64,000 bases of DNA from Saccharina japonica (GCA_008828725.1 MEHQ01000893.1:585259-649258), one strand, 5' to 3'; shown: positions 9,948-21,609, counted from the first letter of the stretch. Numbers and translations: made by a program. The notes: generated by a model not told the origin, from the sequence alone.

Positions 9948-11090
9948 CCCGGGGACGATAGGGCCCCATCCCCGGTTCGGAAATCCCTCCGTATCTCTAC
10001 AACTCCAACCACCCGGGGACGAAACAAACGATCCCCCGGCTCGAAACCGCCCCGCACGGTGTGGAAACCCCAACCCCACCGGCCGATCGCTGATTGGCTG
10101 GGGCTCGAAAATAAAGCCAGAGCCACCCGGGGACGATATGGCCCCATCCCCGGTTCGGAAATCCCTCCATACATGTACAACTCCAACAGCCCGGGGACAC
10201 AAACCGAGATCTCCCGGATCGACACCGCCGCGCACGATGTGGAAACCCCACCCACACCGATCGATCGCTGATTGGCTGGGGCTCCCATACAAAGCCAGAG
10301 CCACCCGAGGACGACAGAGTATCATCCCCCGATCGAGAATCCCGCCATATATCCACAACTCCTCACCCGGGGACGATAGTTCCCCATACCCGGTTTGGAA
10401 ATACCTCCGTATATCTACAACTCCGACCACCTGGGGACGAAAAAAACGATCCCCGGGCTCGAAACGGCCCCGCACGGTGCAGAAACCCCAGCCCGACCGG
10501 CCGATCGCTGATTTTCTGGGGCTCGAAAATAAAGCCAGCGCCACCCGGGGACGACACCGCCCCATCCCCGGTTTGGAAATACGTCCATATATGTTCAACT
10601 CCAACAAGGCGGGGATGAAAACCGAGGACCCCCGGGTTGACATCGCGCGCACGGTGTCGTAACCCCAACCATACCGGCCTATCGCTGAATGGCTGGGGTA
10701 TCTTTGAGGGAATGCCGCACACGGGGAGGATAAGGTCCTATCGCCAGATAATTAATCCTTCCATACATTACCACTCCGACAAATCGGGTACGAAATGTGT
10801 GATCCCTAGGGTCGATAACGCCACGAACGGTATGGAAACCTCAACCTCACTGGCTCCATCACTGCGTGGCTGAGGTTCGTGCAGCCAACTCCACCCCGGG
10901 AAGGTAAAGTGTCATCCCCGGACCATGAATATGTCCGTACATCTACAAATCCAACAAAACGGGGATTATAACGGTGATCCCCCAAGTCGGTACGGCCTTT
11001 CGCGGTGTGGTGACTCAAACACCACAGGCTCGTAGCTGATTTTCTTTGTGGGCTGAAGTTGGTGAAGCCAGCGTTTCCCACGGATGGGAG
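9948..11090. repeat. GC-rich satellite array A with 419-bp higher-order unit
   Basis: The array alternates about 66-bp A modules (GGGGACGATA, then CCCCGGTTCGGAAATCCCTC) and about 110-bp B modules (CGATCCCCCGG, then GCTGATTGGCTGGGGCTCG), giving a monomer near 177 bp. A variant A' module opens each A'-A-B-A-B higher-order repeat; one complete copy is 10303-10721. Two diverged monomers follow to about 11090. Every B module ends with an inverted CCAAT box and a TATA-like AAAATAAAG or GTATACAAAG. Open frames on both strands are artefacts of composition. Confidence 0.85.
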
Positions 11091-12021
11091 CAAAGAGGTT
11101 CAGCAAGTTCGTTAAATCCGGTCTAATAAACCTATTTGTTTTAGGAGTGGTTGTCATTCCACATGGATTACCATCTACAGCCTTCGCTTGGCGCAGGACA
11201 ATAAGAAAAAATAAGGCGCGCGAAGCGCGCAGATTTTTGCGCTTGTGTATATATATATATGGATATATTCATGTCTGCGTGGGAACGGAACATTACGCTT
11301 TTTTTTCTCTTGGGAGGTTTTGTTTTTTTCTGTCCCATTTATTTTCGCCCTCCTTTTCTCTTGCTCCCCCCCCTATGATGGTTCGTATCACAGATCCGGG
11401 GTCACGTAGTAGGCTCTCCCCCCCCCCCCCCCAACTACAGTAGTGAATGCCGTCGACGGGTATGAAAGAGCATCGTCGGATGGCGAACAAACGAGAAAGT
11501 GATAAATAAGAACTGGAGTTATATTGCAGTCACCATGGTTGGAGCTCAATGTCTAGCAGTTTACCACCTTTCCACCCACCAAAATACTGACCGCTGACTA
11601 TTGCACATAATATACGATGTTACAGTTTTTGGCGTACAATTTATACGACTTCAACTTGAAGTGGTTGTGATTCTAGGCTGAAAAGCTCTCACGGTGGCCA
11701 CTGGTTAGGTATGTTGTTGGGCGGCTAGATAATGAGTTGGGGTCGTGGTGAACTCGTCATCCTGTCGTACATATACTGGAATACACTACTATTAATAGTA
11801 GTTGCAGCAGTAGTAAGTAATTGCTTTTTGGCTATATTCCAGGTGTACGCTTTCTGCTATGGAAACAAAACACTGCGCACCTCGTAATGCATGTGCAAAC
11901 ATTAACACATTATCCGCGATTATATATTGATTCGAGCTACTTCGTCGTATGTACGTATGCGTTCGTCGCATGCTTGAACAATTTCAGCCCTAAAACAAAA
12001 AAAACACCATTCATTGTCGTC
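10130..12021 (+). repeat. Segmental duplication, left copy
   Basis: Nearly identical to the sequence 5229 bp to the right up to 11921, where the right copy gains a 567-bp insertion before similarity resumes. It covers the end of the satellite, an 800-bp spacer and a SINE fragment. Confidence 0.85.
11331..11446 (-). mobile_element. SINE fragment
   Basis: The 3' part of a reverse-strand SINE (TGTCCCATTTAT, then ATCACAGATCCGGGGTCACG), ending in a 16-C stretch. The duplicated copy is at 16560. Confidence 0.75.
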
Positions 12022-12039
12022 ACTTAGCACGTGATAGAC
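11447..12039. other. Duplicated spacer, no gene recognised
   Basis: Part of the 5229-bp-offset duplication. No frame with coding character. Confidence 0.45.
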
Positions 12040-12344
12040 GCTTTGTAGTTACAGCACGCCGGCCGTGAATTGTTTAAAGTAATACATGCCCTGCATCCAG
12101 TGACTTCGAATAAACAAAAATGTATGATCACTTTTATGTCTTCTTGGGTGCATATCGTAGTGCCTTACGAGGTGTAACTTTCAGGTGCTAATTGTCCCTT
12201 CGTTCCCTTTCCCGCTTCCCGCTGCTTCGTCCCACACGGTTCCGCCCGCCCCACTCCACCGCTCCCCCCCGCTCGCCCGTTTTCCAGCCGCCCCCCCCCG
12301 CGACTCGCTCAACGCGTCACGGCTCTTCGCGTTTGGCGAAGGCC

Positions 12345-13112
12345 ATGTCGACCTGGTGTGCGAAACGCCGACGTGTTCCGTCCTGGCATGCGAGGGTCGC
12401 TGGTCGTACGACTACGGCCACGCAGGGNGNGAGCGCACCACTCCCCCCGCCCACCACATACAATGTTGAATCAACCGATTCTGGTGCGGATTATATCGTG
12501 AACGCCGAAGCAGACGCGAAGGCAGACGGGAAGGCAGACGCGCAGGCAGATGCTGAGGCAGGTTCTAAAGCGAAATGCATAGTGGGAGGAACGACGGAAG
12601 GCAGGGAGGATGATGCGGTGGACGCCAAGTCGAGAGGTACTGCGGAAGCATCAGCGGGGGGTGCGGTGGAAGCAACAGCGGGGGGGGTGGCGAACACTGG
12701 CATCGAGGTGAACGCCGGAGAGGTCGACGAGGGTGGTGGCATTCTGTCAGACCCGGAGTCAGTTTCAGCCACGGCGTGCCTAGCCGAAGGTGAAGGGGAG
12801 GAGGTGCAGGTCACTCTGGCTGACGCCGAGGGGCAGCTTCGAGTCCTCAAGGCAAACATCAGCTCATGCGGGGTACAGGCTGACTCCTTGGGCAAAACAC
12901 TCGCCATTCTCAAGGCTAAGAAGGCGGAGGGAACCAAGAAGGACAGTAAGGAGGGGGAAGAGTGTTCTATCTCAGCCTCGGTGGAAAGTGGCGGCGCGAC
13001 CGAAACGGCACGCGCGTGTGCCCCCTTTGAGGGGCGGTTTGAGCGCGGGGAGGCGGCAGGGGTCGCGGCGGTGGAGGCGACGGCAGCAGCTGCGGAAGCG
13101 GCGACAGCGGCA
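12345..13112 (+). pseudogene. Truncated copy of the Ala/Glu-rich protein gene
   Basis: Starts at the equivalent ATG (MSTWCAKRRRVPSWH) and stays in frame with the gene at 19723 for about 255 codons, with scattered substitutions such as GGTAEAS for GGTAGAS. The upstream flank from about 12040 also matches the flank of the full gene (block CATCCAGTGACTTCGAATAA). Homology stops at the single N at 13113; beyond it the frame runs through unrelated sequence to a stop at 13181. Two Ns at 12428 and 12430 leave the frame length unchanged. It is either a true truncation or an assembly join. Confidence 0.7.
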
Positions 13113-13345
13113 NACCCTTTTCGAGATGACGCTCGTCGCCGCCGTCGAGGCACCGGAGGCAGGTGTACTCGATCACCCTAACCTTCGCCCCCGCCGAGTA
13201 GGATTGGCATCCCCTCGACCCCACCGAGCGCTCCAGTAAAATGATCGGAGTGTGAACGCGCGGCATGGTCGGCCTGTAGGACTTGCTCTGCAGCATGCGC
13301 GGTCGCAGGCGTGAGGCAGGGCGCCAGTGTGCCCTCTCCCGTGGG

Positions 13346-14095
13346 CGCCGCTTGACTGGGACGGCGTAAGCTTCCCCAAGAGTTTGAGTGGTCGCCATTT
13401 TATTTCAATCGGTACTGGGTGCCTTGTCGGTGCTGCTGGGTTGTGACATGAGCAACGCCTACCTGCTGCCGCTGTGTCGTGTGCGTGTGCTTGTGCGTGT
13501 GCGAGGTGTGCGCTATTTTTCTTGTTTTTGTTTGTATCGCCCCGCGTGTGAGAGGTGTGTATGTGTGTTTTGTTTTCTCTTGTTTTTTTATACCGCCCCG
13601 GGGGGCCAAGCAGCCCGTAGTAGTTTTTCACAAAACGCCCCGGTATCACATTAAACGCCCCGGGGCGTATTTTCATACCTGCTAAAACCCATAGCGCCCC
13701 GCGGGGGGGGGCGTTAGTTCGCATTATTGCGGTACTTTGCATTACTCACTGACCTATACGTCGGTATATGATTTTGAATTTTTACACCGTATCTTTAAAG
13801 CGACTACATTGACTTGTGGACTAAATCCTAGCGCAGCGGCTAGACAAGCCGAACGTATGGCTCGTGGCTTGTGGCTCGAAGCAGACATCCGGTAGTTTTT
13901 GTTTTCATGGGGGTTTTTTTGCATACTTCTGCTGTTCAGTACAGCAGTAGTACTACTGATGATGCGTATAGTAGTATAGTATTAATAGTATAGTAGTATT
14001 GATGCCATTACGGGGGACCATACAGGAGTAGTACTACAACAGTAGTAGTAAATACGACCTACGGTGCACCCAAAAACCTATGCTCGTAGATTTCC
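13346..14095 (+). repeat. Repeat R7, copy 2
   Basis: Second copy of the block at 7609-8335, about 5.7 kb further on, again ending in a MITE. Small differences include changed lengths of C and G runs and extra TAGTAT/TATTAATAG words near 13970-13995. Confidence 0.75.
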
Positions 14096-14147
14096 CTATT
14101 ATTTTATAACACTATTTCGTCCTATTTACGATGATCCTCCGTAAAAA
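14007..14147 (+). mobile_element. MITE copy without SINE
   Basis: Starts TTACGGGGGACCATAC and ends TTTACGATGATCCTCCGTAA. It is the uninterrupted counterpart of the MITE at 8270. Confidence 0.65.
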
Positions 14148-14333
14148 TACGAGTACAGCTTTCCACCGTACCATGTATAATCTTCATATCATAGCGTATT
14201 ACCTTTCATCCCTGCGTTTTCCGAGCCCGGCACCCATTGGTCAAGCCCCCCCCCCAGCCCGCCCTCGGCCAATTAGGGGCCTCGGTGCGCGCGGCGGGAG
14301 TTGCCCCTCGGGGGACTCCCCAAGTCCCGCCGC

Positions 14334-16319
14334 ACCCGGGGACGACTGGTGCCCATCCCCGGTTCGGAAATCCCTCCGTGTCCCTACAACTCTGACCACC
14401 CGGCGACAAGAAAAAAACGATCCCCCAGCTCGAAACCGCCCCGCACGGTGTGGAAACCTCAGCCCCACCGGCCGATCGCTGATTGGCTGGGGCTCGAAAA
14501 TACAGCCAGCGCCACCCGGGGACGATAGAGCCCCATCCCCGGATCGGAAATCCCTCCATATATGTACAACTCCAATAGCCCGGGGACGAAAACCGATATT
14601 TCCCGCGTCGACACCGCCGCGCACGTTGTGGAAACCCCACCTACACCGGCCGATCGCTGATTGTCTCGGGGGCTCGTATACAAAGCCAGAGCCACCCGGG
14701 GACGACAGAGTATCATCTCCCGATCGGAAATCCCGTCATAAATCCACAACTCTTCACCCGGGGACGATTGGTCCCCATCCCTGGTTTGAAAATGCCTCCG
14801 TATATATACAACTCCGACCACCCGGGGACGAGAAAAATCGGTCCCCCGGCTCGAAATCGCCCCGCACATGGTGGAAACCCCAACCCGACCGGCCGATCGC
14901 TGATTGGCTGGGGCTCGAAAATAAAGTCAGTGCCACCCGGGGGCGATATGGCCCCATCCCCGGTTCGGAAATCCCTCCATGCATGTACAACTCCAACAGC
15001 CCGGGGACACAAACCGAGATCTCCCGGATCGACACCGCCGCGCACGATGTGGAAACCTCAGCTACACCGATCGATCGCTGATTGGCTGGGGCTCGTATAC
15101 AAAGCCAGAGCCACCCGAGGACGACAGAGTATCATCCTCCGATCGGAAATCCCACAATATATCCACAAGTCCTCACCCGGGGACGATTGGTGCCCATCCC
15201 CGGTTCGGACATCCCTCCGTGTCCCTACAACTCTGACCACCCGGGGACGAGAAAAATCGGTCCCCCGGCTCGAAATCGCCCCGCACATGGTGGAAACCCC
15301 AACCCGACCGGCCGATCGCTGATTGGCTGGGGCTCGAAAATAAAGCCAGTGCCACCCGGGGGCGATATGGCCCCATTCCCGGTTCGGAAATCCCTCCATA
15401 CATGTACAACTCCAACAGCCCGGGGACACAAACCGAGATCTCCCGGATCGACACCGCCGCGCACGATGTGGAAACCCCACCCACACCGATCGATCGCTGA
15501 TTGGCTGGGGCTCGCATACAAAGCCAGAGCCACCCGAGGACGACAGAGTATCATCCCCCGATCGAGAATCCCGCCATATATCCACAACTCCTCACCCGGG
15601 GACGATAGTTCCCCATACCCGGTTTGGAAATACCTCCGTATATCTACAACTCCGACCACCTGGGGACGAAAAAAACGATCCCCGGGCTCGAAACGGCCCC
15701 GCACGGTGCAGAAACCCCAGCCCGACCGGCCGATCGCTGATTTTCTGGGGCTCGAAAATAAAGCCAGCGCCACCCGGGGACGACACCGCCCCATCCCCGG
15801 TTTGGAAATACGTCCATATATGTTCAACTCCAACAAGGCGGGGATGAAAACCGAGGACCCCCGGGTTGACATCGCGCGCACGGTGTCGTAACCCCAACCA
15901 TACCGGCCTATCGCTGAATGGCTGGGGTATCTTTGAGGGAATGCCGCACACGGGGAGGATAAGGTCCTATCGCCAGATAATTAATCCTTCCATACATTAC
16001 CACTCCGACAAATCGGGTACGAAATGTGTGATCCCTAGGGTCGATAACGCCACGAACGGTATGGAAACCTCAACCTCACTGGCTCCATCACTGCGTGGCT
16101 GAGGTTCGTGCAGCCAACTCCACCCCGGGAAGGTAAAGTGTCATCCCCGGACCATGAATATGTCCGTACATCTACAAATCCAACAAAACGGGGATTATAA
16201 CGGTGATCCCCCAAGTCGGTACGGCCTTTCGCGGTGTGGTGACTCAAACACCACAGGCTCGTAGCTGATTTTCTTTGTGGGCTGAAGTTGGTGAAGCCAG
16301 CGTTTCCCACGGATGGGAG
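14334..16319. repeat. GC-rich satellite array B, expanded
   Basis: Same modules as array A. An incomplete A-B-A-B block (14334-14693) is followed by three A'-A-B-A-B higher-order repeats of 419 bp (14694-15112, 15113-15531, 15532-15950) and two diverged monomers. Array A has the incomplete block and only one complete higher-order repeat, so B has exactly two more. Unequal exchange within the higher-order unit explains this. Confidence 0.85.
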
Positions 16320-17829
16320 CAAAGAGGTTCAGCAAGTTCGTTAAATCCGGTCTAATAAACCTATTTGTTTTAGGAGTGGTTGTCATTCCACATGGATTAC
16401 CATCTACAGCCTTCGCTTGGCGCAGGACAATAAGAAAAAATAAGGCGCGCGAAGCGCGCAGATTTTTGCGCTTGTGTATATATATATATGGATATATTCA
16501 TGTCTGCGTGGGAACGGAACATTACGCTTTTTTTTCTCTTGGGAGGTTTTGTTTTTTTCTGTCCCATTTATTTTCGCCCTCCTTTTCTCTTGCTCCCCCC
16601 CCTATGATGGTTCGTATCACAGATCCGGGGTCACGTAGTAGGCTCTCCCCCCCCCCCCCCCAACTACAGTAGTGAATGCCGTCGACGGGTATGAAAGAGC
16701 ATCGTCGGATGGCGAACAAACGAGAAAGTGATAAATAAGAACTGGAGTTATATTGCAGTCACCATGGTTGGAGCTCAATGTCTAGCAGTTTACCACCTTT
16801 CCACCCACCAAAATACTGACCGCTGACTATTGCACATAATATACGATGTTACAGTTTTTGGCGTACAATTTATACGACTTCAACTTGAAGTGGTTGTGAT
16901 TCTAGGCTGAAAAGCTCTCACGGTGGCCACTGGTTAGGTATGTTGTTGGGCGGCTAGATAATGAGTTGGGGTCGTGGTGAACTCGTCATCCTGTCGTACA
17001 TGTACTGGAATACACTACTAATAATAGTAGTTGCAGCAGTAGTAAGTAATTGCTTTTGGACTATATTCCAGGTGTACGCTTTCTGCTATGGAAACAAAAC
17101 ACTGCGCACCTCGTAATGCATGTGCAAATATTAAAACATTATCCGCGATTCATACTAGATTTTTAACATACCTCCTGTCAACATGGTTGGTTGGTTCATA
17201 CCCCCCCCCCTTTAACAGGTATAAAGGATAAAACGTTTATAAAAAACCCCCTACATACTAATTGCCACTAAATATACATTATAGGTACAAATACATAATG
17301 CACACTATTAAAAACCCAAATCAGTAATAAATTTAATTTATCCAGGTGCTTTTCAGTTTTGCTCCATAACCTGTCCTCGCACACCTCTTTTTATATACCA
17401 TACATAGCTACAAATAGTAGACCCACTCGATCACCTAAACTCGTCGGAACACTACAATATACCTGTGGTACGTTTATTTCAGACTGTTTTGTTTTTTTGT
17501 TTAATTATAATTTAATTAAAATTATTTCTCCCCCCACAAATAGACACACACTTCCTGAATTGTACAGCCTCAGACTGTGTCCCCCTCACACGGGATGTAC
17601 ATCCTACATGAGGACATATAAAATCCGTAAGTACGCGCGATCGAAGTATTACACTCAGCTAGCAAAGATGAGCTTCGACGAAATCCTCGAGCTCACAGCT
17701 GTTGTTTTTTATTTTTTATATATTGATTCGTAGCTACTTCGTCGTATGTACGTATGCGTTCGTCGCATGCTTGAACAATTTCAGCCCTAAAACAAAAAAA
17801 AAAAACACCATTCATTGTCGTCACTGACA
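15359..17829 (+). repeat. Segmental duplication, right copy with 567-bp insertion
   Basis: Matches 10130-12021 at an offset of 5229 until 17150, then holds an insertion (17151-17717), then matches again (GATTCG(T)AGCTACTTCGTCG) to about 17829. Confidence 0.8.
16560..16675 (-). mobile_element. SINE fragment (duplicate)
   Basis: Copy of the fragment at 11331 carried along by the segmental duplication. Confidence 0.75.
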
Positions 17830-18213
17830 CAATAACTACGAGCGTATTGCATCTGGAATATATATGATGAGCAGATTTTTCGCGATGTTACAGCTACTTC
17901 GTCATATATAATATACCAGGTACATATATTAAAAAAATAAAAAAACAACAACTGCTGTGAGCTCGAAGATTTCGTCGAAGCTCACCTTTGCTAGCTGAGT
18001 GTAATACTTCGATCGCGCGTACTTACGTATTTTATATGTCCTCATGTAGGGTATGTATCCCGTATGAGGGGGACACAATCTGAGGCTGGCTGTAGAATTC
18101 AGGAAGTGTGCGTCTATTTGTGGGGGGAGAAGTAATTAACATATATTAAAATTAAGCAGTCTGAAATAAACATACCAGGTATACTATAGTGTTCCGACGA
18201 GTTGACGTGATAG
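17427..18213. repeat. Long inverted repeat, arms about 280 bp
   Basis: The left arm (17427-17715) and right arm (17935-18213) are reverse complements with small indels; matching blocks include ACTCGTCGGAACAC, GTACTTACG, TTTGCTAGCTGAG and GAGCTCGAAGATTTCGTCG. The loop of about 220 bp is the right-hand end of the 5229-bp-offset duplication. The left arm lies in the 567-bp insertion. Its origin is unclear: a foldback element or an inverted duplication. Confidence 0.75.
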
Positions 18214-18632
18214 AATATATATATCATATGTATATGCCTTCACCGTATTTCTCAACCATTTCCACCCGAAATAAATAACAAACCTTTGCCGTCAATTACC
18301 GTCCAGGCATGTATGTGCCGCCGTGTGGTAGCTCTACCGTTTCCGCCAAATCAAAGCTGCAATTTTCTTCCTCAACCGCCCAGTTTCTGTATACATTGCA
18401 TCAGGGTGTACTTAGGAACCCCCTGAAATTTAGCCTCGCTTAATAGCGTACTTACACCCTTTTTACCGCTGCACCGTTTTTTTTACCTACATTACGCCTG
18501 ACTCTAATTCCTAGTGGTTTGTCCCCCCAACGCGAGTGCAGTCCTACAGGAATAAGCCGCATGCCTAAACGGGTTAAGTGACCTACTCCCTTACGTTGTA
18601 ACTGCGCTCGCTGTACTTGGTCATCAGCGGAT
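18214..18632. other. No gene recognised
   Basis: Nothing convincing on either strand. Confidence 0.4.
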
Positions 18633-18718
18633 TGTGTAGAGGTGTTATATACCTACTGAGCTACATATAGGGGTAAAATATAGATCAAAATACACAGCCC
18701 AGGGCAATCCTTACAACA
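18633..18718 (-). mobile_element. Solo LTR related to the element at 1788
   Basis: The minus strand reads TGTTGTAAGGATTGCCCTGG, then TTTTACCCCTATATGTAGCTC, ending CTACACA. It aligns with the 75-bp LTR at 1788 over its length. There is no primer-binding site beside it and no clear target duplication. Confidence 0.65.
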
Positions 18719-18957
18719 ATTGATAGTCTACGCCCTCGCTTTCGGTTCAAGTACTCTTTGTACGTACACAAAAATACAAAATAAAAGGTTGTTTTTCGCC
18801 GAGCTGGGCGTTACATTTCCCTTGCTGGGCATGTGAACACGTCGTCACCATTTGGCTGAAAACGATTTATTTGCTATTGCCCAGGTGTTTTACGCCCAAT
18901 ATTATGAGTTCGCAGTCTCCCTTCATCCAGCGCGACAAACCGGGGTTTTTTTTCCCC

Positions 18958-19190
18958 CTTTATCCCTTTCATTATCTTCGCCCTTCTTTTCTCTCTCCTT
19001 CCTAGTCGTAACTCAGATCTGGGGTTACAAAGTAGACTCCTCTCCCTCCTCCCCCACTACTGTGCTTTGCATTTTTATCGCGAGAAGACTTCAGCCCTTT
19101 CTTTCCTCGTCGCCTTGCATCGAATGGTGCCTACCCACGCTACTAGGCGCTCTCAGCAGTTGCTTCCGTTTATTATTATTTTTGCAATTA
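18958..19190 (-). mobile_element. SINE body
   Basis: Reverse-strand body from TTTCATTATCTTCGCCC to GGCGCTCTCAGCAGTTG. A GTTCGACTCGATCCC remnant at about 19200 may be the B box of its head. Confidence 0.85.
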
Positions 19191-19722
19191 TACTCAAAAG
19201 TTCGACTCGATCCCCGGAAACAGACTCTTAAAAGCGTTCGAGGGTACCTCTAGACCATCGGGGCGGCCGATATATACCCGGTAAATATAGGTCTGCACAC
19301 CCCAATGCCTCCCAAGGTGTAATGATAACATACCCTAGTGTTGGGCAAGGTTTCAGGGCTATAAAGGATGGGGTTTGAGATGCATACTGCCCCCCCCCCC
19401 CAGTGAAACAAATAGCGGACTCTAATTAAAGCCTGCATGCGCAAAATGTGGAAGGGGTGTAGATACTTTGTAGTTACACACCCGGCTTGAACTGTTAAGA
19501 AAATATTCCCTGCATCCAGTGACTTCGAATAAACAAAAGTAGGCCCTTCTTGTCTTCTTGTGCATACTCGTACTGTAGTGCTTACGTGTACTTCAGTGCT
19601 AATTTCCCCTTGATCTTTCCCACTCCCCTGCCTCGTCCCACGCGTTCCGCCTCGTCGTTTTCCAGCCGCCCCCCCCCGCGACTCGCTCAACGCGTCACGG
19701 CTCTTCGCGTTTGGCGAAGGCC

Positions 19723-21549
19723 ATGTCGACCTGGTGTGCGAAACGCCGACGTGTTCCGTCCTGGCATGCGAGGGTCGCTGGTCGTACGACTACGGCCACG
19801 CAGGGCGTGAGCGCACCACTCCCCCCGCCCACCACATACAATGTTGAATCAACCGATTCTGGTGCGGATTATATCGTGAACGCCGAGGCAGACGCGAAGG
19901 CAGACGCGAAGTCAGACGCGCAGGCAGATACTGAGGCAGGTTCTAAAGCGAAATGCATAGTGGCAGGAACGACGGAAGGCAGGGAGGATGATGCGGTGGA
20001 CGCCAAGTCGGGAGGTACTGCGGGAGCATCAGCGGGGGGTGCGGTGGAAGCAACAACGGGGGGGGTGGCGAACACTGGCATCGAGGCGAACGCCGGAGAG
20101 GTCGACGAGGGTGGTGGCATTCTGTCAGACCCGGAGTCAGTTTCAGCCACGGCGTGCCTAGCCGAAGGTGAAGGGGAGGAGGCACAGGTCACTCTGGCTG
20201 ACGCCGAGGGGCAGCTTCGAGCCCTCAAGGCGAACATCAGCTCATGCGGGGTACAGGCTGACTCCTTAGGCAAAACGCTTTCCATTCTCAAGGCTAAGAA
20301 GGAGGAGGGAGAGATGATGGACAATAAGGAGGGAGAAGGGTGTTCTATCTCAGCTTCGGTGGAACGTGGCGGCGCGAACGAAACGGCACGCGCGTTTGTC
20401 CCCTTTGAAGGGCGGTTTGAGCGCGGGGAGGCGGAAGGGGTCGCGGCGGTGGAGGCGACGGCAGAAGCGGCGGAAGCGGCGACAGAGGCAGCGGCGGTGG
20501 CGGTTGTAACGGAGGCAAGATCGGCGGCGGTGGTGACCACCAAGGCAGCGGCGGCGGCGGCGGCGGAGGAGGAGGATAGGGCGACCAGAGCCAAAGAGGC
20601 TGAGGAAAGAGTGGCGGGCGCACAGGCGGCGGAATCGGCGGCGGTAGCGGAATCGGCGAGGAAGACCACCGAGGAAGCCGAAAAATCCGAGCAGCGCTCT
20701 CGCGCCTGCCGTATACTCGGAGATATTACTCGCCGGCGACTTCACCGAAGATATTATGTCGCCTTCGCGAGGTGGGGGCGCGTTGCTTCGGCAGCGGTAG
20801 CGGCGGAGTTGGCCACTGCGGCTGCTGCGGAGAAAGAAAGAGTCACGGTGGCGGCGGCGGCGGCGGCGGCCGCAAAGGCAGCAGCGATGGCGGAAGAGGA
20901 AGCCGCGAACAAGTTGCGAGCGGCGGCTATGGCGGAGGAACTTGTGGCGGCGGCTAAAGCGCAGGCGGAAAAAATGGTGGCGGCCGCTACTAACGAGGCA
21001 TGGAGGATCACGTCGGAAGCATCGGCCAAGGCGGATGCATCGGCAGCGACGAAAGCCGAGCGCTTTGAAGCGGCGGTGGCAGCGGAAGTGGCAACGGCGA
21101 AGGAAGCCATGGAAGCAGAGGCAGCAGCGGTGGCGAAGGAGGCGGCGGCGTTGGCGACGGCTACGAGAATCGCGGATGAGAAACGCGCGACTTCGGAGAG
21201 GGACGCGGCAGTGGCGGAAGTGCGCAAGGAATTCAACGAGTTCATAATGGAGCATAGTGAAATCATACAGGATATGAGAGAAACCTTCGACGCCAAGCTT
21301 TCTCGTGACGTGCAAGCGGAGAAAGACTTTGCCCAGAGGAAGGCCGCCGTGGTTGCGGCCAGGGAGAAGAGACGGAGAGAGGAGGAATTGCAACGTCACA
21401 TGACACAGCTAAAGCATAGCACAGCCTGGTTCACGTGCCACCAGGAGTTGGTGGTGGTCGTCCTCGGCAAGCACGAAGCTCGGGTTTCCGGTGGGGGAGC
21501 TGCTACGGCAGGAACTCCGGTACAGGTAGGTGGGGGGGGGACGTGCTGA
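19723..21549 (+). CDS. Ala/Glu-rich, probably coiled-coil protein
   Basis: Family not recognised. I start it at the ATG at 19723 (GGCCATGTC), where the truncated copy at 12345 also starts; this gives 608-609 residues. The first ~37 residues (MSTWCAKRRRVPSWH, then a Pro run) are homologous to the peptide encoded by dispersed cassette D. Residues ~40-230 are acidic and Gly/Ala-rich. From ~235 to ~560 the sequence is rich in Ala, Glu, Lys and Arg and should form long helices, probably coiled coil. One Trp-containing block (LHRRYYVAFARW, ~340-352) recalls an Sfi1/centrin-binding repeat, but one copy is weak evidence. The last codons run through a G tract, and a donor-like CAG|GTAGGT at 21525/21526 suggests that the real protein splices there to an unseen exon. 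Codon bias is strongly GC3. No membrane segment or signal peptide. Confidence 0.65.
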   Translation: MSTWCAKRRRVPSWHARVAGRTTTATQGVSAPLPPPTTYNVESTDSGADYIVNAEADAKADAKSDAQADTEAGSKAKCIVAGTTEGREDDAVDAKSGGTAGASAGGAVEATTGGVANTGIEANAGEVDEGGGILSDPESVSATACLAEGEGEEAQVTLADAEGQLRALKANISSCGVQADSLGKTLSILKAKKEEGEMMDNKEGEGCSISASVERGGANETARAFVPFEGRFERGEAEGVAAVEATAEAAEAATEAAAVAVVTEARSAAVVTTKAAAAAAAEEEDRATRAKEAEERVAGAQAAESAAVAESARKTTEEAEKSEQRSRACRILGDITRRRLHRRYYVAFARWGRVASAAVAAELATAAAAEKERVTVAAAAAAAAKAAAMAEEEAANKLRAAAMAEELVAAAKAQAEKMVAAATNEAWRITSEASAKADASAATKAERFEAAVAAEVATAKEAMEAEAAAVAKEAAALATATRIADEKRATSERDAAVAEVRKEFNEFIMEHSEIIQDMRETFDAKLSRDVQAEKDFAQRKAAVVAAREKRRREEELQRHMTQLKHSTAWFTCHQELVVVVLGKHEARVSGGGAATAGTPVQVGGGGTC

Positions 21550-21552
21550 TCC

Positions 21553-21600
21553 CTTGTTTGCCGGGACGGAGCAAACGTCGGGTTTTCACCAACCGGGGGG
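21553..21600 (-). repeat. Cassette D fragment bounded by G runs
   Basis: The minus strand contains GGTTGGTGAAAACCCGACG and GCTCCGTCCCGGC, the core of cassette D, between the G run at 21532-21540 and that at 21596-21609. Confidence 0.55.
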
Positions 21601-21609
21601 GGGGGGGGG

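Noticed and set aside
9819..10722. Long overlapping open frames on both strands (up to 277 codons) with PRVALALFSSP-like repeats
   Set aside because: They lie in the GC-rich satellite and exist in several frames at once; the repeat structure explains them.
14131..15951. 316-, 269- and 218-codon frames in the second array
   Set aside because: Same satellite artefact; no frame is preserved across units as coding sequence would be.
20350..21399. 349-codon minus-strand Arg-rich frame
   Set aside because: Shadow of the Ala/Glu-rich gene caused by its GC-rich codons.
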